Assembly: GCF_014268755.2 (NCBI RefSeq)
Contig: NZ_CP077093.1
Span: forward strand, 4,452,001-4,516,000
Length of the DNA stretch: 64,000 bases
Source: Pseudomonas vanderleydeniana
GTDB lineage: Bacteria; Pseudomonadota; Gammaproteobacteria; Pseudomonadales; Pseudomonadaceae
Direction of reading: 5' to 3'
Below the pieces are notes generated by a model. That model searched no databases, was not told the DNA's origin, and was given only the letters and a program-made list of their open reading frames with translations. Of this stretch, positions 24,816-35,570 are shown piece after piece. Numbering within the stretch: position 1 is the stretch's first letter; each line of letters opens with the position of its first letter. The translations under genes and the position numbers were made by a program.

Positions 24816-26078
24816 TCACCCCTGCAGGCGACGGATATTGTCCTCGATACGCCCTTGAATAAGTTGAAGGGTCTCTTGCGTGATTTCCAACGGGTGCAGG
24901 CTCTCGGCAATGGTCGAAAAACGACTGGCCACCTCGCAGAGGTGGTCAATGATCAGGCCAGCCTTCTGCCTTGAGACTTCGGCCTCCTCCGCCAGCCTGA
25001 GCATGGCCTCTCGATCAATGGCCAGCGCCTCACCCATGACGTCCATCTGATGGTACCCGCCCGGTCCTTCACAGAACGTCACGTCGTAGGCCGGCGCCAA
25101 CGTCCACTTCCCGGTCGGCGACATGAGATAAGCGAAGTTTTTCGGGTGGTCGTCCCGGTTGTTGAACACGACATTGAAGACAGCACGCTCAAACGCAGCC
25201 GCCTTCTCCCGTACGTCGTTGGTGCACATCTGGGTCGCGCGCAGGAAATTGACGTAATCCAGGCTCCCCGGTGACTGGTAATCAGCCCCGGTAAAGGCCG
25301 CCAGGCTTTGCATGGGCACACGCCGCCCCTCCTGTCGGTCAAAACGCCGGCTGGCGAAGGCAGCCTGCCCGCCGGGCAGACTGAAATGACGTGTGTCGGG
25401 CGTCTGGATGCCGCACAGGCGCAGGCACTCGGCATAGACCATTTCGATAGCACAGACTTCGGGATGCTCACCCTTGGCCGGGAACTTGACCAACCAGGCT
25501 TCAAAACCCGGCGTGACTGCAGTGGTAAAGGCGTCAGTCTCGGGATCGCGGTAAACCAGTGCCTTTGGTCTGGCACCCTGAGGCGAGCCCCCTACCAGCA
25601 GTAATCTTTGCAGGAACTCACCGCCTTCTCCCTTCAAAACCTCCTGCACCTCGGCCGCGAGCAGGTCGAGGGAGATATGCACCTGCGACGCCTGCCCCTC
25701 AGGCACTACCGGTTCGAAAGACATACCCCCCATGGCATTGTTGCCGATGTAGGCCAATCGCTCCAGCGGCCCGATGCGCGCCGTGTTGAGATGACGGCGC
25801 CTGAACATCCGGTCCATCAACAACAGGCCCCAGCCGTCCGGCAATGCGTCATAGACAGGTCCGGGCAGACCCAACTGGTGAGCAGGAAAATTCTGCCGCA
25901 GTTGGGGCCCCTTCAGAGGAAGGGTGTAGGACGAGAGCTCCAGGCCCCTGCGCTTCGCTTCATCGCTGTACTCGAAGACGATCTGTGGACGACGGCTAAT
26001 CGCCGTCGTCGAGGCCAACGTCCCCCACAGCCAGCGCTCACCCCAGCCGTCGTAGTAAACCTCGACCTGCTCAAGCAT
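24816..26078 (-). CDS. hipA: HipA-type serine/threonine kinase toxin
   Basis: Kinase of 420 residues of the HipA superfamily, whose founding member phosphorylates glutamyl-tRNA synthetase. The N-terminal HipA_N domain (~1-105) is followed by the P-loop-like GGSPQGARPKAL, the catalytic FNNRDDHPKNFAYL, and the metal site APAYDVTF, so all key motifs are intact. It overlaps its helix-turn-helix partner by 8 bases. The frame is open upstream to 26174, but the ATG at 26078 is the natural HipA start (MLEQVEVYYDGWG). The 185 bases beyond its stop hold no supported gene. Confidence 0.88.
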   Translation of the reverse strand: MLEQVEVYYDGWGERWLWGTLASTTAISRRPQIVFEYSDEAKRRGLELSSYTLPLKGPQLRQNFPAHQLGLPGPVYDALPDGWGLLLMDRMFRRRHLNTARIGPLERLAYIGNNAMGGMSFEPVVPEGQASQVHISLDLLAAEVQEVLKGEGGEFLQRLLLVGGSPQGARPKALVYRDPETDAFTTAVTPGFEAWLVKFPAKGEHPEVCAIEMVYAECLRLCGIQTPDTRHFSLPGGQAAFASRRFDRQEGRRVPMQSLAAFTGADYQSPGSLDYVNFLRATQMCTNDVREKAAAFERAVFNVVFNNRDDHPKNFAYLMSPTGKWTLAPAYDVTFCEGPGGYHQMDVMGEALAIDREAMLRLAEEAEVSRQKAGLIIDHLCEVASRFSTIAESLHPLEITQETLQLIQGRIEDNIRRLQG

Positions 26079-26388
26079 GCTCAGCTTTTCTCCGGATGCG
26101 CTGGCGCTTGGCACTGCTCTCGTAGCGGCGAATATCGTCGAGACTGTCCAGCCTGGGTAGGAAACAGGCCTCAAGCTCCTTGACGCGGCCCAGGACCATG
26201 GCCACGCGAATCACATTCTCGAAACCCACATTGCGACCCGCCTCCAGGTTGGAGACGGTATTGATACCGACCCCTGCGCGACCCGCCACATCCGCCTGGG
26301 TCATCTGCTGAGCCAGCCGCTCGGCACGCAGGCGCTCGCAGAGGCGCTTGACGATTTCATCCGGCTTACTGAAGCTTAAATCCAACAT
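26071..26388 (-). CDS. hipB: HipB-type XRE antitoxin
   Basis: DNA-binding protein of 105 residues, the expected antitoxin and autorepressor for the adjacent HipA kinase. The helix-turn-helix MTQADVAGRAGVGINTVSNL lies at ~29-48. The C-terminal tail is basic (RQRIRRKAEHA). GGGA precedes the ATG at 26388; a GTG at 26415 is the alternative start. Stop and downstream start overlap by 8 bases, so translation is probably coupled. Confidence 0.85.
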   Translation of the reverse strand: MLDLSFSKPDEIVKRLCERLRAERLAQQMTQADVAGRAGVGINTVSNLEAGRNVGFENVIRVAMVLGRVKELEACFLPRLDSLDDIRRYESSAKRQRIRRKAEHA

Positions 26389-26389
26389 A

Positions 26390-26424
26390 GTGTGTCCCAA
26401 TGCCCATATGGTCACTTAACACAC
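26390..26424. promoter_or_regulatory. Nested inverted repeat upstream of hipBA, probable operator
   Basis: GTGTGT (26390-26395) pairs with ACACAC (26419-26424), and CCATATGG (26404-26411) sits at the same centre. An AT-rich stretch that could hold the promoter follows on the far side. HipB-type antitoxins repress their own operons at palindromes. Assignment is inference. The 166-base gap to the next gene has nothing else. Confidence 0.4.
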
Positions 26425-26590
26425 AAAATATTAGAATTAAGCCGCGCTCCATTCAAGCACCTTAATCCACTCAATACAGGATTTACACGAGATTTACGAC
26501 GATAACCTACAACACAATGGAATTAGCTCGATAATAGCGTCAGTGCTCTCGCCTGGGTGGCACTGACGCCATCGTCTCGACAGGGGCGAC

Positions 26591-28231
26591 CTACAGCTTG
26601 AAGGTCCCCACCAGGTTGTTGAACGAGATGGCCAGGCGCGACAGTTCCTGGCTCGATGCGCTGGTCTGGTTGGCACCGGCGGCGGTTTGGGTGGACAGGT
26701 CCTGGATGTTGATCAGGTTGCGATCGACCTCGCGCGCGACGTTGGCCTGCTCTTCCGAGGCCGTGGCGATCAGCAGGTTGCGATCGTTGATCGAGGCGAT
26801 GTTCTGGGCAATGCGCTCCAGCGACTCGCCGGTGGCCTTGGCCAGTTCCTGGGTGCTGCTGGCCAGGGTCCGGCTGTTGCCCATGGCCTTGACTGCGTCA
26901 TCGGCGCGCGACTGCACGCTGGCGATCATCGCCTCGATTTCACCGGTCGAGGCCTGGGTGCGGGCCGCCAGGGCTCGCACTTCGTCAGCCACCACCGCGA
27001 AACCACGGCCCTGTTCACCGGCCCGGGCCGCCTCGATGGCCGCGTTGAGCGCCAGCAGGTTGGTCTGTTCGGCGATCCCTCGAATGACATCGAGCACCTT
27101 GGCGATATCACGCACACTGCCGGCCAGCTCATCGACGATGACCGTCGACTGGCCAATCTCGTTGTTCACGCTGGTGATGGCCTTGACCGCTTCCAGGGCC
27201 TGGTCACGACCACTGGAGGCCTCCTGGCTGGTATTGCGGGACGCTTCGGAGGCCGAGGTGGCATTGCGCGCCACTTCGTCAACGGCAGCACTCATTTCGG
27301 TGACAGCGGTAGCGGCCAGCTGGATCTCGTCGTTCTGCCGGGTCAGGCCACGGCTGCTCTCCTCGGTCACCGCATTGAGTTCTTCGGCGGCCGAAGCCAG
27401 TTGGTCTGCGGCACTGGCGATCTGCTGAATGGTGCCCTTGAGTCCACCCTGCATGGTCCCGAGGGCGGTCAGCAGTTGACCGACTTCGTCCCGATGACCC
27501 CGTTCGATGGCCTGGCTCAGATCGCCGCCGGCAATGCGCTGGGCATTGCGCACGGCCGAAGCGATAGGGGCACTGATGACGCGGCTGATGAACATGCCCA
27601 ACAGCGCCGCCGCCAGGAAGGCCAAGCCAATGCCGATATACAGATTGAGCTTGGCGGAGGACTCCGTGGCACGGGCCTCCTGGCTGCCCTCGCCGATCTG
27701 GCGGTTGTTGGACTCGACGATGATGTTCAACTCATCATTGATGCTGCGAAAAGCCTCATGCAACTCCCCAGTCATCAGCCGCCGGGCGCCAGCCAGGTCA
27801 CCGCTGTCGATAGTCGAAACCGCACGATCGACCAGGGCCTGGTAAGCAGGCCAGTCCTTCTCCATCCGGTCGCCGGCCACCCGCTCGTCATCGGCCAGCG
27901 GTGTGGTGCGATAGGTGGCGAAGGCCCGCTCGCTCTTCTCGCGGCTGTCCTTCATCGCGGCGACGATCGGGCTGCGCTCGGAAGCTGTGGCGCCCGCCGC
28001 CGCAGCGGCCAGCAGGCGATAGAGCTCACGGCTCTGGGTCATCGCATAGGAACGGGCCTCGCCGGTCTTGGCGACTGACACGAGGTTGTTGGAGAACACC
28101 AGTTGCAGGCTCGAAGACAACGAACCAATACCCGCGCTGCCAAGCATGCCCACCACCAAGGTGATGCAAGCACAGAGGGCGAAAGCGAGATAAAGCTTGG
28201 TTGATAGCTTGGCGTCGTAAAACCACTTCAT
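26591..28231 (-). CDS. Methyl-accepting chemotaxis protein
   Basis: Chemoreceptor of 546 residues. A membrane segment lies at ~11-31, a four-helix-bundle type periplasmic domain at ~32-190, a second membrane segment at ~190-212, then HAMP and the cytoplasmic signalling hairpin. The kinase-contact tip reads [20 protein letters not shown]. It signals to CheA through CheW. The ligand is not evident. The frame extends to 28291, but MKWFYDAKLSTKLYLAFAL at 28231 is a standard receptor start. It lies downstream of an Aer-like receptor gene on the same strand, 156 bases away, with its own promoter region. Confidence 0.92.
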   Translation of the reverse strand: MKWFYDAKLSTKLYLAFALCACITLVVGMLGSAGIGSLSSSLQLVFSNNLVSVAKTGEARSYAMTQSRELYRLLAAAAAGATASERSPIVAAMKDSREKSERAFATYRTTPLADDERVAGDRMEKDWPAYQALVDRAVSTIDSGDLAGARRLMTGELHEAFRSINDELNIIVESNNRQIGEGSQEARATESSAKLNLYIGIGLAFLAAALLGMFISRVISAPIASAVRNAQRIAGGDLSQAIERGHRDEVGQLLTALGTMQGGLKGTIQQIASAADQLASAAEELNAVTEESSRGLTRQNDEIQLAATAVTEMSAAVDEVARNATSASEASRNTSQEASSGRDQALEAVKAITSVNNEIGQSTVIVDELAGSVRDIAKVLDVIRGIAEQTNLLALNAAIEAARAGEQGRGFAVVADEVRALAARTQASTGEIEAMIASVQSRADDAVKAMGNSRTLASSTQELAKATGESLERIAQNIASINDRNLLIATASEEQANVAREVDRNLINIQDLSTQTAAGANQTSASSQELSRLAISFNNLVGTFKL

Positions 28232-28267
28232 GGGCAAACCTGTACTAGAGAGGGTTAAGCGGTGACC

Positions 28268-28305
28268 GCACGGTCGAATGAGTATAGTCATCCTATCGAC
28301 CGTGC
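28268..28305. promoter_or_regulatory. Perfect 10-bp inverted repeat around a -10-like box upstream of the chemoreceptor
   Basis: GCACGGTCGA (28268-28277) and TCGACCGTGC (28296-28305) are exact reverse complements. The 18-base spacer contains TATACT on the minus strand, a good -10 box, 37 or more bases before the chemoreceptor ATG. A repressor bound here would cover the promoter. A second hairpin-like pair, GCGGCC/GGCCGC, follows at about 28310-28326. Confidence 0.45.
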
Positions 28306-28387
28306 CTGGGCGGCCTTAAGGGCCGCGAGCCGTTTTATTTGACGTGACCGGTGACAAAGCCCTCACCAGCGCCGGGAACGCTGACAC

Positions 28388-29953
28388 TCAACCATTGAAG
28401 CGAGTGACCAGCGCGTCCAGGGCATGAGCGGTCCCCTCCAGTTCAGTCCCCAACGCACACGAGCTGACGGCAATCTCCGCGTTCTGATCCGAGACGCGCG
28501 CGATACTGGTGATCTGCCTGGAGATCTCCTCGGCGACCTGGGCCTGCTGCTCCGAAGCGGCCGCCATCTGCTGGCTCATCTCGTGAATACGCCCCACCGC
28601 ACCGTCAATGCCCTCCAATGCCTGCTGGGTACTGATCACCTGGGCCACGCCGCTGAGCGCCTCGACACTGCCCTGTCGCGCCACGACCACGGCCTGGCCA
28701 GCCACGTCCTGCAAGGTCTGGATGATGCGCTGGATGGTCTGGGTCGACTCCTGGGTTTTGGAGGCCAGCGCCCTGACCTCGTCGGCGACCACCGCAAAAC
28801 CGCGCCCCTGCTCGCCGGCACGGGCAGCCTCGATGGCAGCGTTCAGGGCCAGCAGGTTGGTCTGCTCGGCAATCGAACGAATCATGTTGGCGGCCTGCTG
28901 GATGGACTGGGTCTCGCTGGCCAAGCCCTCCACCGACTGGCTCACGGCCTCCACGGTCTCGGCCAGTTTCTCGATGACGTGGCGAGTCTTGTGGGCTTCC
29001 TGCGAACCGGTCTGGGTCAAGAGGTTGACCTCGTCGGCGGCCTTGGCGGTGTGATTGATATGCACGGCCACCTCGGCAATGGAAGTCGCCATCTGGTTCA
29101 TCGCGGTCGCGGCCTGGTCCGCTTCGTCACGCTGGCGGTTCAACGCCTGCTCGGACTGGCGGGACAACGACTGGCTGCGAGTGGCCAGAGTGGCGGTCTG
29201 GGTGGCGAAATCGCCCAGGCGGCTCAGTGCCGTCCTGATCTTGGCGTTCTCGCTGATCAGGATCATCTGCAGCTGCGCGGCCATGCCACGCTCATCGGTG
29301 TAGGTGCGGGCAATCAGTTCGCTGTCAAAACCGCCCTGCGAAGCGCCCCTGATCCGGTCCAACGTCTGGCGGGAGCGCCACTGCGCCAAGCCTTGCAGCG
29401 CGAACATCCCGGCCGCCGCCGTGAGCGCACCCGGCCAGGGGCCCGCCCCTTCCAGGACGGCGGCGCTGGTCAGCAGCACCAGTGCCGGCGGCAGCAGTGT
29501 CTGCGCCCAATACCCCAGGTGTTCGAGCACCGGCTTGTCGGCCTGCTGTTTGCTCAAACGGGCATACAACTGCATCGCCCGCCGAACCTGTTCACGCTCG
29601 GGCTTGACCCGGACCGATTCAAAACCGCTGATCTGGCCCTCGCTGAAGATCGGCGTGACGTAGGCATTGACCCAGTAATGGTCGCCGTTGCTGCAGCGAT
29701 TCTTGACGATGCCCATCCAGCTCTTGCCGTCCTTGAGATAGGACCACATGTGGGCAAAGACCGCAGGTGGCATGTCGGGATGGCGCACGATGTTGTGCGC
29801 ACTGCCCAGCAACTGTTCACGGGAATACCCACTGACGGCGACGAACTCATCATTGCAGTACGTCAACTTTCCATGAACGTCGGTCGCGGAGATGAGCCGC
29901 TGGCCTGCCGAAAACTCGAGTTCTTTCTGAGTAACCGGAAGATTGGTTCGCAT
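28388..29953 (-). CDS. aer: Aer-like PAS-domain chemoreceptor
   Basis: Receptor of 521 residues for energy taxis. The N-terminus [20 protein letters not shown] leads into a PAS domain (~10-120, with [17 protein letters not shown] and [16 protein letters not shown]), which in Aer binds FAD. Two closely spaced membrane segments follow at ~155-200, with no periplasmic domain, and then the methyl-accepting signalling domain with [20 protein letters not shown]. Length is that of Pseudomonas Aer. The upstream ATG at 29983 is less likely. About 330 bases upstream (29954-30281) hold no gene. Confidence 0.87.
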   Translation of the reverse strand: MRTNLPVTQKELEFSAGQRLISATDVHGKLTYCNDEFVAVSGYSREQLLGSAHNIVRHPDMPPAVFAHMWSYLKDGKSWMGIVKNRCSNGDHYWVNAYVTPIFSEGQISGFESVRVKPEREQVRRAMQLYARLSKQQADKPVLEHLGYWAQTLLPPALVLLTSAAVLEGAGPWPGALTAAAGMFALQGLAQWRSRQTLDRIRGASQGGFDSELIARTYTDERGMAAQLQMILISENAKIRTALSRLGDFATQTATLATRSQSLSRQSEQALNRQRDEADQAATAMNQMATSIAEVAVHINHTAKAADEVNLLTQTGSQEAHKTRHVIEKLAETVEAVSQSVEGLASETQSIQQAANMIRSIAEQTNLLALNAAIEAARAGEQGRGFAVVADEVRALASKTQESTQTIQRIIQTLQDVAGQAVVVARQGSVEALSGVAQVISTQQALEGIDGAVGRIHEMSQQMAAASEQQAQVAEEISRQITSIARVSDQNAEIAVSSCALGTELEGTAHALDALVTRFNG

Positions 29954-30281
29954 GATGCAAATCCCTTGGGATGCGTTGGGCAAGGTGGGGTTAACGGCTA
30001 TCCATTAGCTCAATCGTGCGTCCTGCGAGGTTGCGCGCCAGGTCGGCGATGCCGCTCCGTTGGCCGATACTGGCTTGGTGCTGGCATTGCGTGAGGCTAG
30101 GTGAGCACCTTGGGCCGTCAAATCGACGACGTGTAATTTTCTGTTACACCGCCGCTTTTCGAAGGGTTTATTGCGCTGGATCAGTATTTAGCGAGCTACG
30201 AAAGTGTATTTGCGAGCCGCTGGCAAATGCAGGAGGTTGGTAACGGAGAATCAAATCGGTTTTTCACCCGTTCAACAGACA

Positions 30282-30310
30282 AGGCCCCAGGAGAAGGTCT
30301 CGTGGGGCCT
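30282..30310 (-). terminator. Hairpin downstream of the gamma-glutamyltransferase gene
   Basis: AGGCCCC (30282-30288) and GGGGCCT (30304-30310) form a perfect 7-bp stem with a 15-base loop, 61 bases past the stop. On the minus strand it is followed by a T-rich but interrupted run, so termination is probable rather than certain. Confidence 0.45.
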
Positions 30311-30370
30311 GTGGCCAAACAGTGATGGCGCTGGGGCGATGCCTGCCCGGCCGTCAGGAACGAAGCCGCC

Positions 30371-31981
30371 TCACCAGACGGCCACCACCGAATCCGCCCT
30401 GGGCTCGGTGCCGCCCCACAGCACCCCGCTCACCGGATCGCGCAAGATGATCTGCCCGCGCCCGTAATCGGTCAGGTCACTGGCGACCACCACCTCGTGC
30501 CCCCGGCGTGCCAAGGCATTGATCAGATCCCGCGAGGCTCCCTGCTCGATCCCGACCTTGTTATCCCCCTGCCACTGCCAGCGCGGTGCATCCAGTGCCG
30601 CCTGCGGATTGAGCCCGAAGTCCACCAGGTTCATCACCATCTGCACATGCCCTTGTGGCTGCATGTAGCCGCCCATCACCCCGAACGGCCCAAGCGCCTG
30701 CCCGTCCTTCGTGAGAAAGCCGGGGATGATGGTGTGAAAGGTCTTCTTGCCCGGCGCCAGGCAGTTGGCATGTGCCGGATCAAGGCTGAACTCCTGCCCG
30801 CGGTTCTGCAGGCCAATGCCGCTGTCGGGCAGCACCACCCCCGAGCCGAAGCCGTGGTAGTTGCTCTGGATGAACGAGACCATGTTGCCTTCGGCATCGG
30901 CGGTCGCCAGGTACACCGTGCCACTCGCCTTCGGATCGCCCGGTTTGGGGCGCTGGGCCTGTTCGGTGATCTGCTCGCGCCGATGCCGCGCATAGCCGTC
31001 ACCGAGCAGTTGCTCGACCGCCACGCGCATGTGCAGCGGGTCGGTGATGTAGTGCAGCCCATCGCTGTAGGCGAGCTTCATCGCCTCCAGTTGCCGGTGC
31101 CAGGTCTGCTGGCTGTCGCGATGGTCGAAGTCGAAGCCTTCGAGAATCTTCAGCGCCATCAGCGCCACCAGCCCCTGCCCGCTGGGGGGGATTTCCCAAA
31201 CATCGACACCTCGGTAGTTGACCGAAATCGGGTCGACCCACTGCGCGCGATAGCTCTCCAGGTCACTGGCGCGCAGGTAGCCGCCCGTGGCGCGGGCGTG
31301 GGCGTCCAGGCGCTGGGCCAAGGCCCCACGGTAGAAGCTTTCGCAGCGGGTGGCGGCCAACTCCTCAAGTGTGTCGGCCTGGGCCGGATTGCGAAACAGC
31401 TCTCCGGCCCTGGGCGCCCGGCCGTCGATCAGGAAGGTGTCGAACCAGGCCTGCAGCACGCCGTCGCGGTGCGGGGCGAACTCGTCGAGCGCGATCTGCC
31501 ATTGGTGGGCGACCACCGGCGACACCGGAAAGCCCTCCCGGGCCAGGCTGATCGCCGGCTGCAGCAGCTCGGCAAACGGCAGTTTGCCGAAGCGCTGTGA
31601 CAGTTGCGCCCAGGCCGAGGGACAACCGGGCACGGTGACCGGGGTCCAGCCGTAAAGCGGCATCTCGCTGTGGCCGGCCGCCTTGACGGCTTCGATGCTC
31701 AGTGCCGCGGGAGCCTGACCGTTGCCATTGAGGCCATGCAACTGGCCCTGGGTCCAGACCAGGGCGAAGGCATCACCGCCGATGCCATTGCCGGTCGGCT
31801 CGACCACGGTCAGCGCGGCGGCGGTGGCGATCGCGGCATCGATGGCGTTACCGCCCTTGTGCAGGATTTCGATACCGGCCTGGGCCGCCAGCGGTTGGGT
31901 GGTGGCGACCATGCCACGGCGGGCAAAGACGCTCTGGCGTTGCGAGGGATAGGGGTATTCGTGGGCAGAGAGATTCAACAT
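30371..31981 (-). CDS. Gamma-glutamyltransferase family protein
   Basis: Ntn-type hydrolase precursor of 536 residues. It transfers or hydrolyses gamma-glutamyl groups after self-cleavage. Family marks are the opening VATTQPLAAQAGIEILHKGG, GGNAIDAAIATA, and the small-subunit start ASGTVYLATADAEGNMVSF, where the threonine of SGTVY takes the nucleophile place. The usual TTH following it is TVY here, as in YwrD-like homologues. There is no signal peptide, so it is cytoplasmic, unlike periplasmic GGT. It is the last gene of an ABC-transporter operon, suggesting use of imported gamma-glutamyl compounds. Confidence 0.85.
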   Translation of the reverse strand: MLNLSAHEYPYPSQRQSVFARRGMVATTQPLAAQAGIEILHKGGNAIDAAIATAAALTVVEPTGNGIGGDAFALVWTQGQLHGLNGNGQAPAALSIEAVKAAGHSEMPLYGWTPVTVPGCPSAWAQLSQRFGKLPFAELLQPAISLAREGFPVSPVVAHQWQIALDEFAPHRDGVLQAWFDTFLIDGRAPRAGELFRNPAQADTLEELAATRCESFYRGALAQRLDAHARATGGYLRASDLESYRAQWVDPISVNYRGVDVWEIPPSGQGLVALMALKILEGFDFDHRDSQQTWHRQLEAMKLAYSDGLHYITDPLHMRVAVEQLLGDGYARHRREQITEQAQRPKPGDPKASGTVYLATADAEGNMVSFIQSNYHGFGSGVVLPDSGIGLQNRGQEFSLDPAHANCLAPGKKTFHTIIPGFLTKDGQALGPFGVMGGYMQPQGHVQMVMNLVDFGLNPQAALDAPRWQWQGDNKVGIEQGASRDLINALARRGHEVVVASDLTDYGRGQIILRDPVSGVLWGGTEPRADSVVAVW

Positions 31982-32007
31982 GACAAAAGACTCTTCAATG
32001 GGTGAAT

Positions 32008-33120
<1,113 letters not shown>

Positions 33121-33900
33121 TCAGAGCACGCGGCTGAGAAAGGCCCGGGTACGTGCGTGGGTTGGATGGTTGAAGATCTGCTCCGGCGGGCCCTGCTCGA
33201 TGAGTTCGCCCTGGTCGAGCACCACCACGCGGTCGGCCACTTCCCGGGCAAAGCCCATTTCATGGGTGACCACGACCATGGTCATGCCGTCCTCGGCCAG
33301 CTCCTTCATGACCTGCAACACCTCGCCGACGATTTCCGGATCGAGGGCGCTGGTGGGCTCGTCGAACAGCATCGCCTGGGGTTTCATCGCCAGCGCCCGG
33401 GCGATCGCCACCCGCTGCTGCTGGCCGCCGGAAAGCATCGACGGGTAATGCCCGCCCTTGTCCGCCAGGCCGACCCGCGCCAGCAGTTGCCGGGCCTGTT
33501 CCAGGGCCTCGGCCTTGGGCACGCCGAGCACCTGGATCGGCGCCTCGATGATGTTCTCCAGCGCGGTCATGTGCGGGAACAGGTTGAAACGCTGGAAGAC
33601 CATGCCGATGTCGCGGCGCTGGCGGGCGATGTTGCGCTCGGAGTCGCGCACCAGGCTGCCGTCGGGGCGCTCGCGGTAGCCCATGGCATGGCCGTTGACG
33701 CGAATGCGCCCGCCCTGGATGTCTTCCAGCAGGTTGATGCAGCGGATGAAGGTGGTCTTGCCCGAGCCCGAGGCGCCGATCAGCACCACCACTTCGCCGC
33801 GCCGCACCTGCAGCGACACACCCTTGAGAATCGGCAAATGGCCAAAGGACTTGTGAATGTCCAGCGCCTCGATGACCAGCTCTTCGCTTTTGTGCGCCAT
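33121..33900 (-). CDS. Polar amino acid ABC transporter ATP-binding protein
   Basis: ATPase of 259 residues of the HisP/GlnQ type. Walker A is [10 protein letters not shown], the signature is [17 protein letters not shown], and Walker B is [14 protein letters not shown], followed by the H-loop [17 protein letters not shown]. All catalytic motifs are intact. The frame runs up to 34026 but overlaps the permease; the ATG at 33900, two bases past the permease stop, is the natural start. It powers import with the permease upstream. Confidence 0.92.
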   Translation of the reverse strand: MAHKSEELVIEALDIHKSFGHLPILKGVSLQVRRGEVVVLIGASGSGKTTFIRCINLLEDIQGGRIRVNGHAMGYRERPDGSLVRDSERNIARQRRDIGMVFQRFNLFPHMTALENIIEAPIQVLGVPKAEALEQARQLLARVGLADKGGHYPSMLSGGQQQRVAIARALAMKPQAMLFDEPTSALDPEIVGEVLQVMKELAEDGMTMVVVTHEMGFAREVADRVVVLDQGELIEQGPPEQIFNHPTHARTRAFLSRVL

Positions 33901-33902
33901 GC

Positions 33903-34679
33903 TCAACGTCCTCTCAGCAGTTTCAGGGGACCGCGGCCGAACATCCGGCTGGCGGCCGGTGGCGACGAGTTTGGTCGGTCGCAGCGACCGGAGCGGCTTT
34001 CCAGCCAGCGCTGGAAGAAACCCCACAGGGTGGTCAGCAGCAGGAAGTAGATGGCCACCACCAGGTACAGCTCGAACACCCGGAAGGTCGCCGAAGTGAC
34101 CATCTGCGTGCTCAGCAGCAGCTCCTGCACGCCGATCACGCTGACCAGGGTGGTGTTCTTGAGCATCACGTTGAATTCGTTGCCAATCGGCGGCACGATC
34201 ACCCGAAAGGCCTGCGGCAGCACGATGCGGCGCATCAGCTTGCCGAAAGTCATGCCCAGCGACCGCCCAGCCTCGTACTGGCCCTTGTCCACCGCGCCGA
34301 TACCGGCCCGGATGATCTCGGCCATGTAGGCGCCTTCATTCAGGCCCAGGGCGATGATCGCCGCCTGAATGTTGCCGGGCACCACCAGGCCGAACAGCGA
34401 GAGGTCCTCGAACCGAAAGATCCCGCCCGCCGCCAGGGCCGTGTACAGAAAGACGATCTGCACCAGCAGCGGCGTGCCGCGCATCAGCCACACGTAGAAG
34501 CGCACCGGCCATTGCAGCAGCGGATTGCGCGACAGCCGCATCAGCGCCGCCGCCAGGCCCAGCACGCAGCCCAGCAGCATGGCCAGCACGGCGATCAGGC
34601 AGGTCAGCCACAGCCCGGTGAGGTACACCCCACTGGGCTGCAGCAGGTACTGCCAGAACACATCCCAATTGAAATTCAT
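33903..34679 (-). CDS. Polar amino acid ABC transporter permease
   Basis: Inner-membrane protein of 258 residues with about five membrane segments. The EAA-loop that contacts the ATPase is [20 protein letters not shown] followed by [15 protein letters not shown]. This is the HisM/GlnP family. Its C-terminal ~30 residues (from [10 protein letters not shown]) are longer than usual and Arg/Pro-rich. Only one permease gene is present, so the channel is probably a homodimer. It is 12 bases from the binding-protein gene upstream. Confidence 0.9.
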   Translation of the reverse strand: MNFNWDVFWQYLLQPSGVYLTGLWLTCLIAVLAMLLGCVLGLAAALMRLSRNPLLQWPVRFYVWLMRGTPLLVQIVFLYTALAAGGIFRFEDLSLFGLVVPGNIQAAIIALGLNEGAYMAEIIRAGIGAVDKGQYEAGRSLGMTFGKLMRRIVLPQAFRVIVPPIGNEFNVMLKNTTLVSVIGVQELLLSTQMVTSATFRVFELYLVVAIYFLLLTTLWGFFQRWLESRSGRCDRPNSSPPAASRMFGRGPLKLLRGR

Positions 34680-34691
34680 CGATCAGGTTCC

Positions 34692-35498
34692 TCAGTCGAG
34701 GGTGTCACTGCTGACGTGCCAGGTAGCGAGCAACTTGGCGTAGCTGCCATCGGCGCGCATGTCGTTGAGGATCTGCTGCACGGCCGCGCTCAATTGCGCG
34801 TCGTCCTTGCGAATGCCCAGGCCTGTGAGAATGCGACTGAAGGCCGGCACGCCCTCCTCGAACAGATCCGGTGCCATGGCGGCGTAGTAGCCGGCGGTCT
34901 CGACCGTGGTGCCGTAGGCATCCACCTGGTTGATGCGCAGGGCCTGGAAGGCGTCGGTGTCGGTGTTGTAGACCACGACCTTCATCGGCGCCTTGCCGGC
35001 CTTGGTCAAGTTGTCGTTCTGGGCGTCGAGCAGGGTCTTGATGGTCGAGCCGTTGAGCACCGCGACCTTGTGCCCGGAGAGGTTGTCGAGGGTCTTGAGC
35101 CCCTTGGGGTTGCCCTTGGGCACCACCACCGCCTGGCTGGAATACATGTAGTTGACGATGTCGATCACCTGGCGCCGCTCAGGCTTGTCGAACAGCTGGT
35201 CGACGATCATGTCGCACTGCCCGGCCAGCAGCGCCGGCACCAGCCCGGAGAACGGAATCACCCGCCACTGCACGGGCTTGTTGCCCAGACGCTTGGCGAT
35301 TTCCAGGCCCAGGTCGATGGTCAGTCCACGGGGCTTCTGCTCGGCATCGAAGGACACCAGGGGCGGTGAATCCATCCCCGAGCAGTAGGTGAGTTTATCG
35401 ACCGACTTCAGGCGCTCCGGCACCTGGGGTGCGGCGACGGCCCACTGCGTGGACAAACCGAGGGAAACAGCCAGCAGCAAGGTACGGCGTAAATGCAT
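34692..35498 (-). CDS. Amino-acid-type ABC transporter substrate-binding protein
   Basis: Periplasmic protein of 268 residues of the family 3 (SBP_bac_3) type. The signal peptide ends STQWAVAAPQ. Recognisable segments are SFDAEQKPRGLTIDLGLEIA, LVPALLAGQCDMIVDQLFDK, and GHKVAVLNGSTIKTLL. It is the first transporter gene of the operon. The frame begins at 35513; the ATG at 35498 gives a proper signal peptide. Ligand likely a polar or gamma-glutamyl amino acid, by context. Confidence 0.88.
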   Translation of the reverse strand: MHLRRTLLLAVSLGLSTQWAVAAPQVPERLKSVDKLTYCSGMDSPPLVSFDAEQKPRGLTIDLGLEIAKRLGNKPVQWRVIPFSGLVPALLAGQCDMIVDQLFDKPERRQVIDIVNYMYSSQAVVVPKGNPKGLKTLDNLSGHKVAVLNGSTIKTLLDAQNDNLTKAGKAPMKVVVYNTDTDAFQALRINQVDAYGTTVETAGYYAAMAPDLFEEGVPAFSRILTGLGIRKDDAQLSAAVQQILNDMRADGSYAKLLATWHVSSDTLD

Positions 35499-35570
35499 GA
35501 CCAGACACTCCACTTCGTTGGGTAACGGCAGGATTCAAAGTCAACACTCGGGCGGGTTCGGGCCCCGCCT

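Noticed and set aside
28310..28326. GCGGCC/GGCCGC hairpin as terminator of the aer-like gene
   Set aside because: On the minus strand it is followed by CCAGGCAC, not by a T-run, so it does not look like an intrinsic terminator for that gene.
26687..30094. Plus-strand open frames of 463 and 556 codons opposite the two chemoreceptors
   Set aside because: They are antisense to strongly conserved chemoreceptor signalling domains and have no family features.
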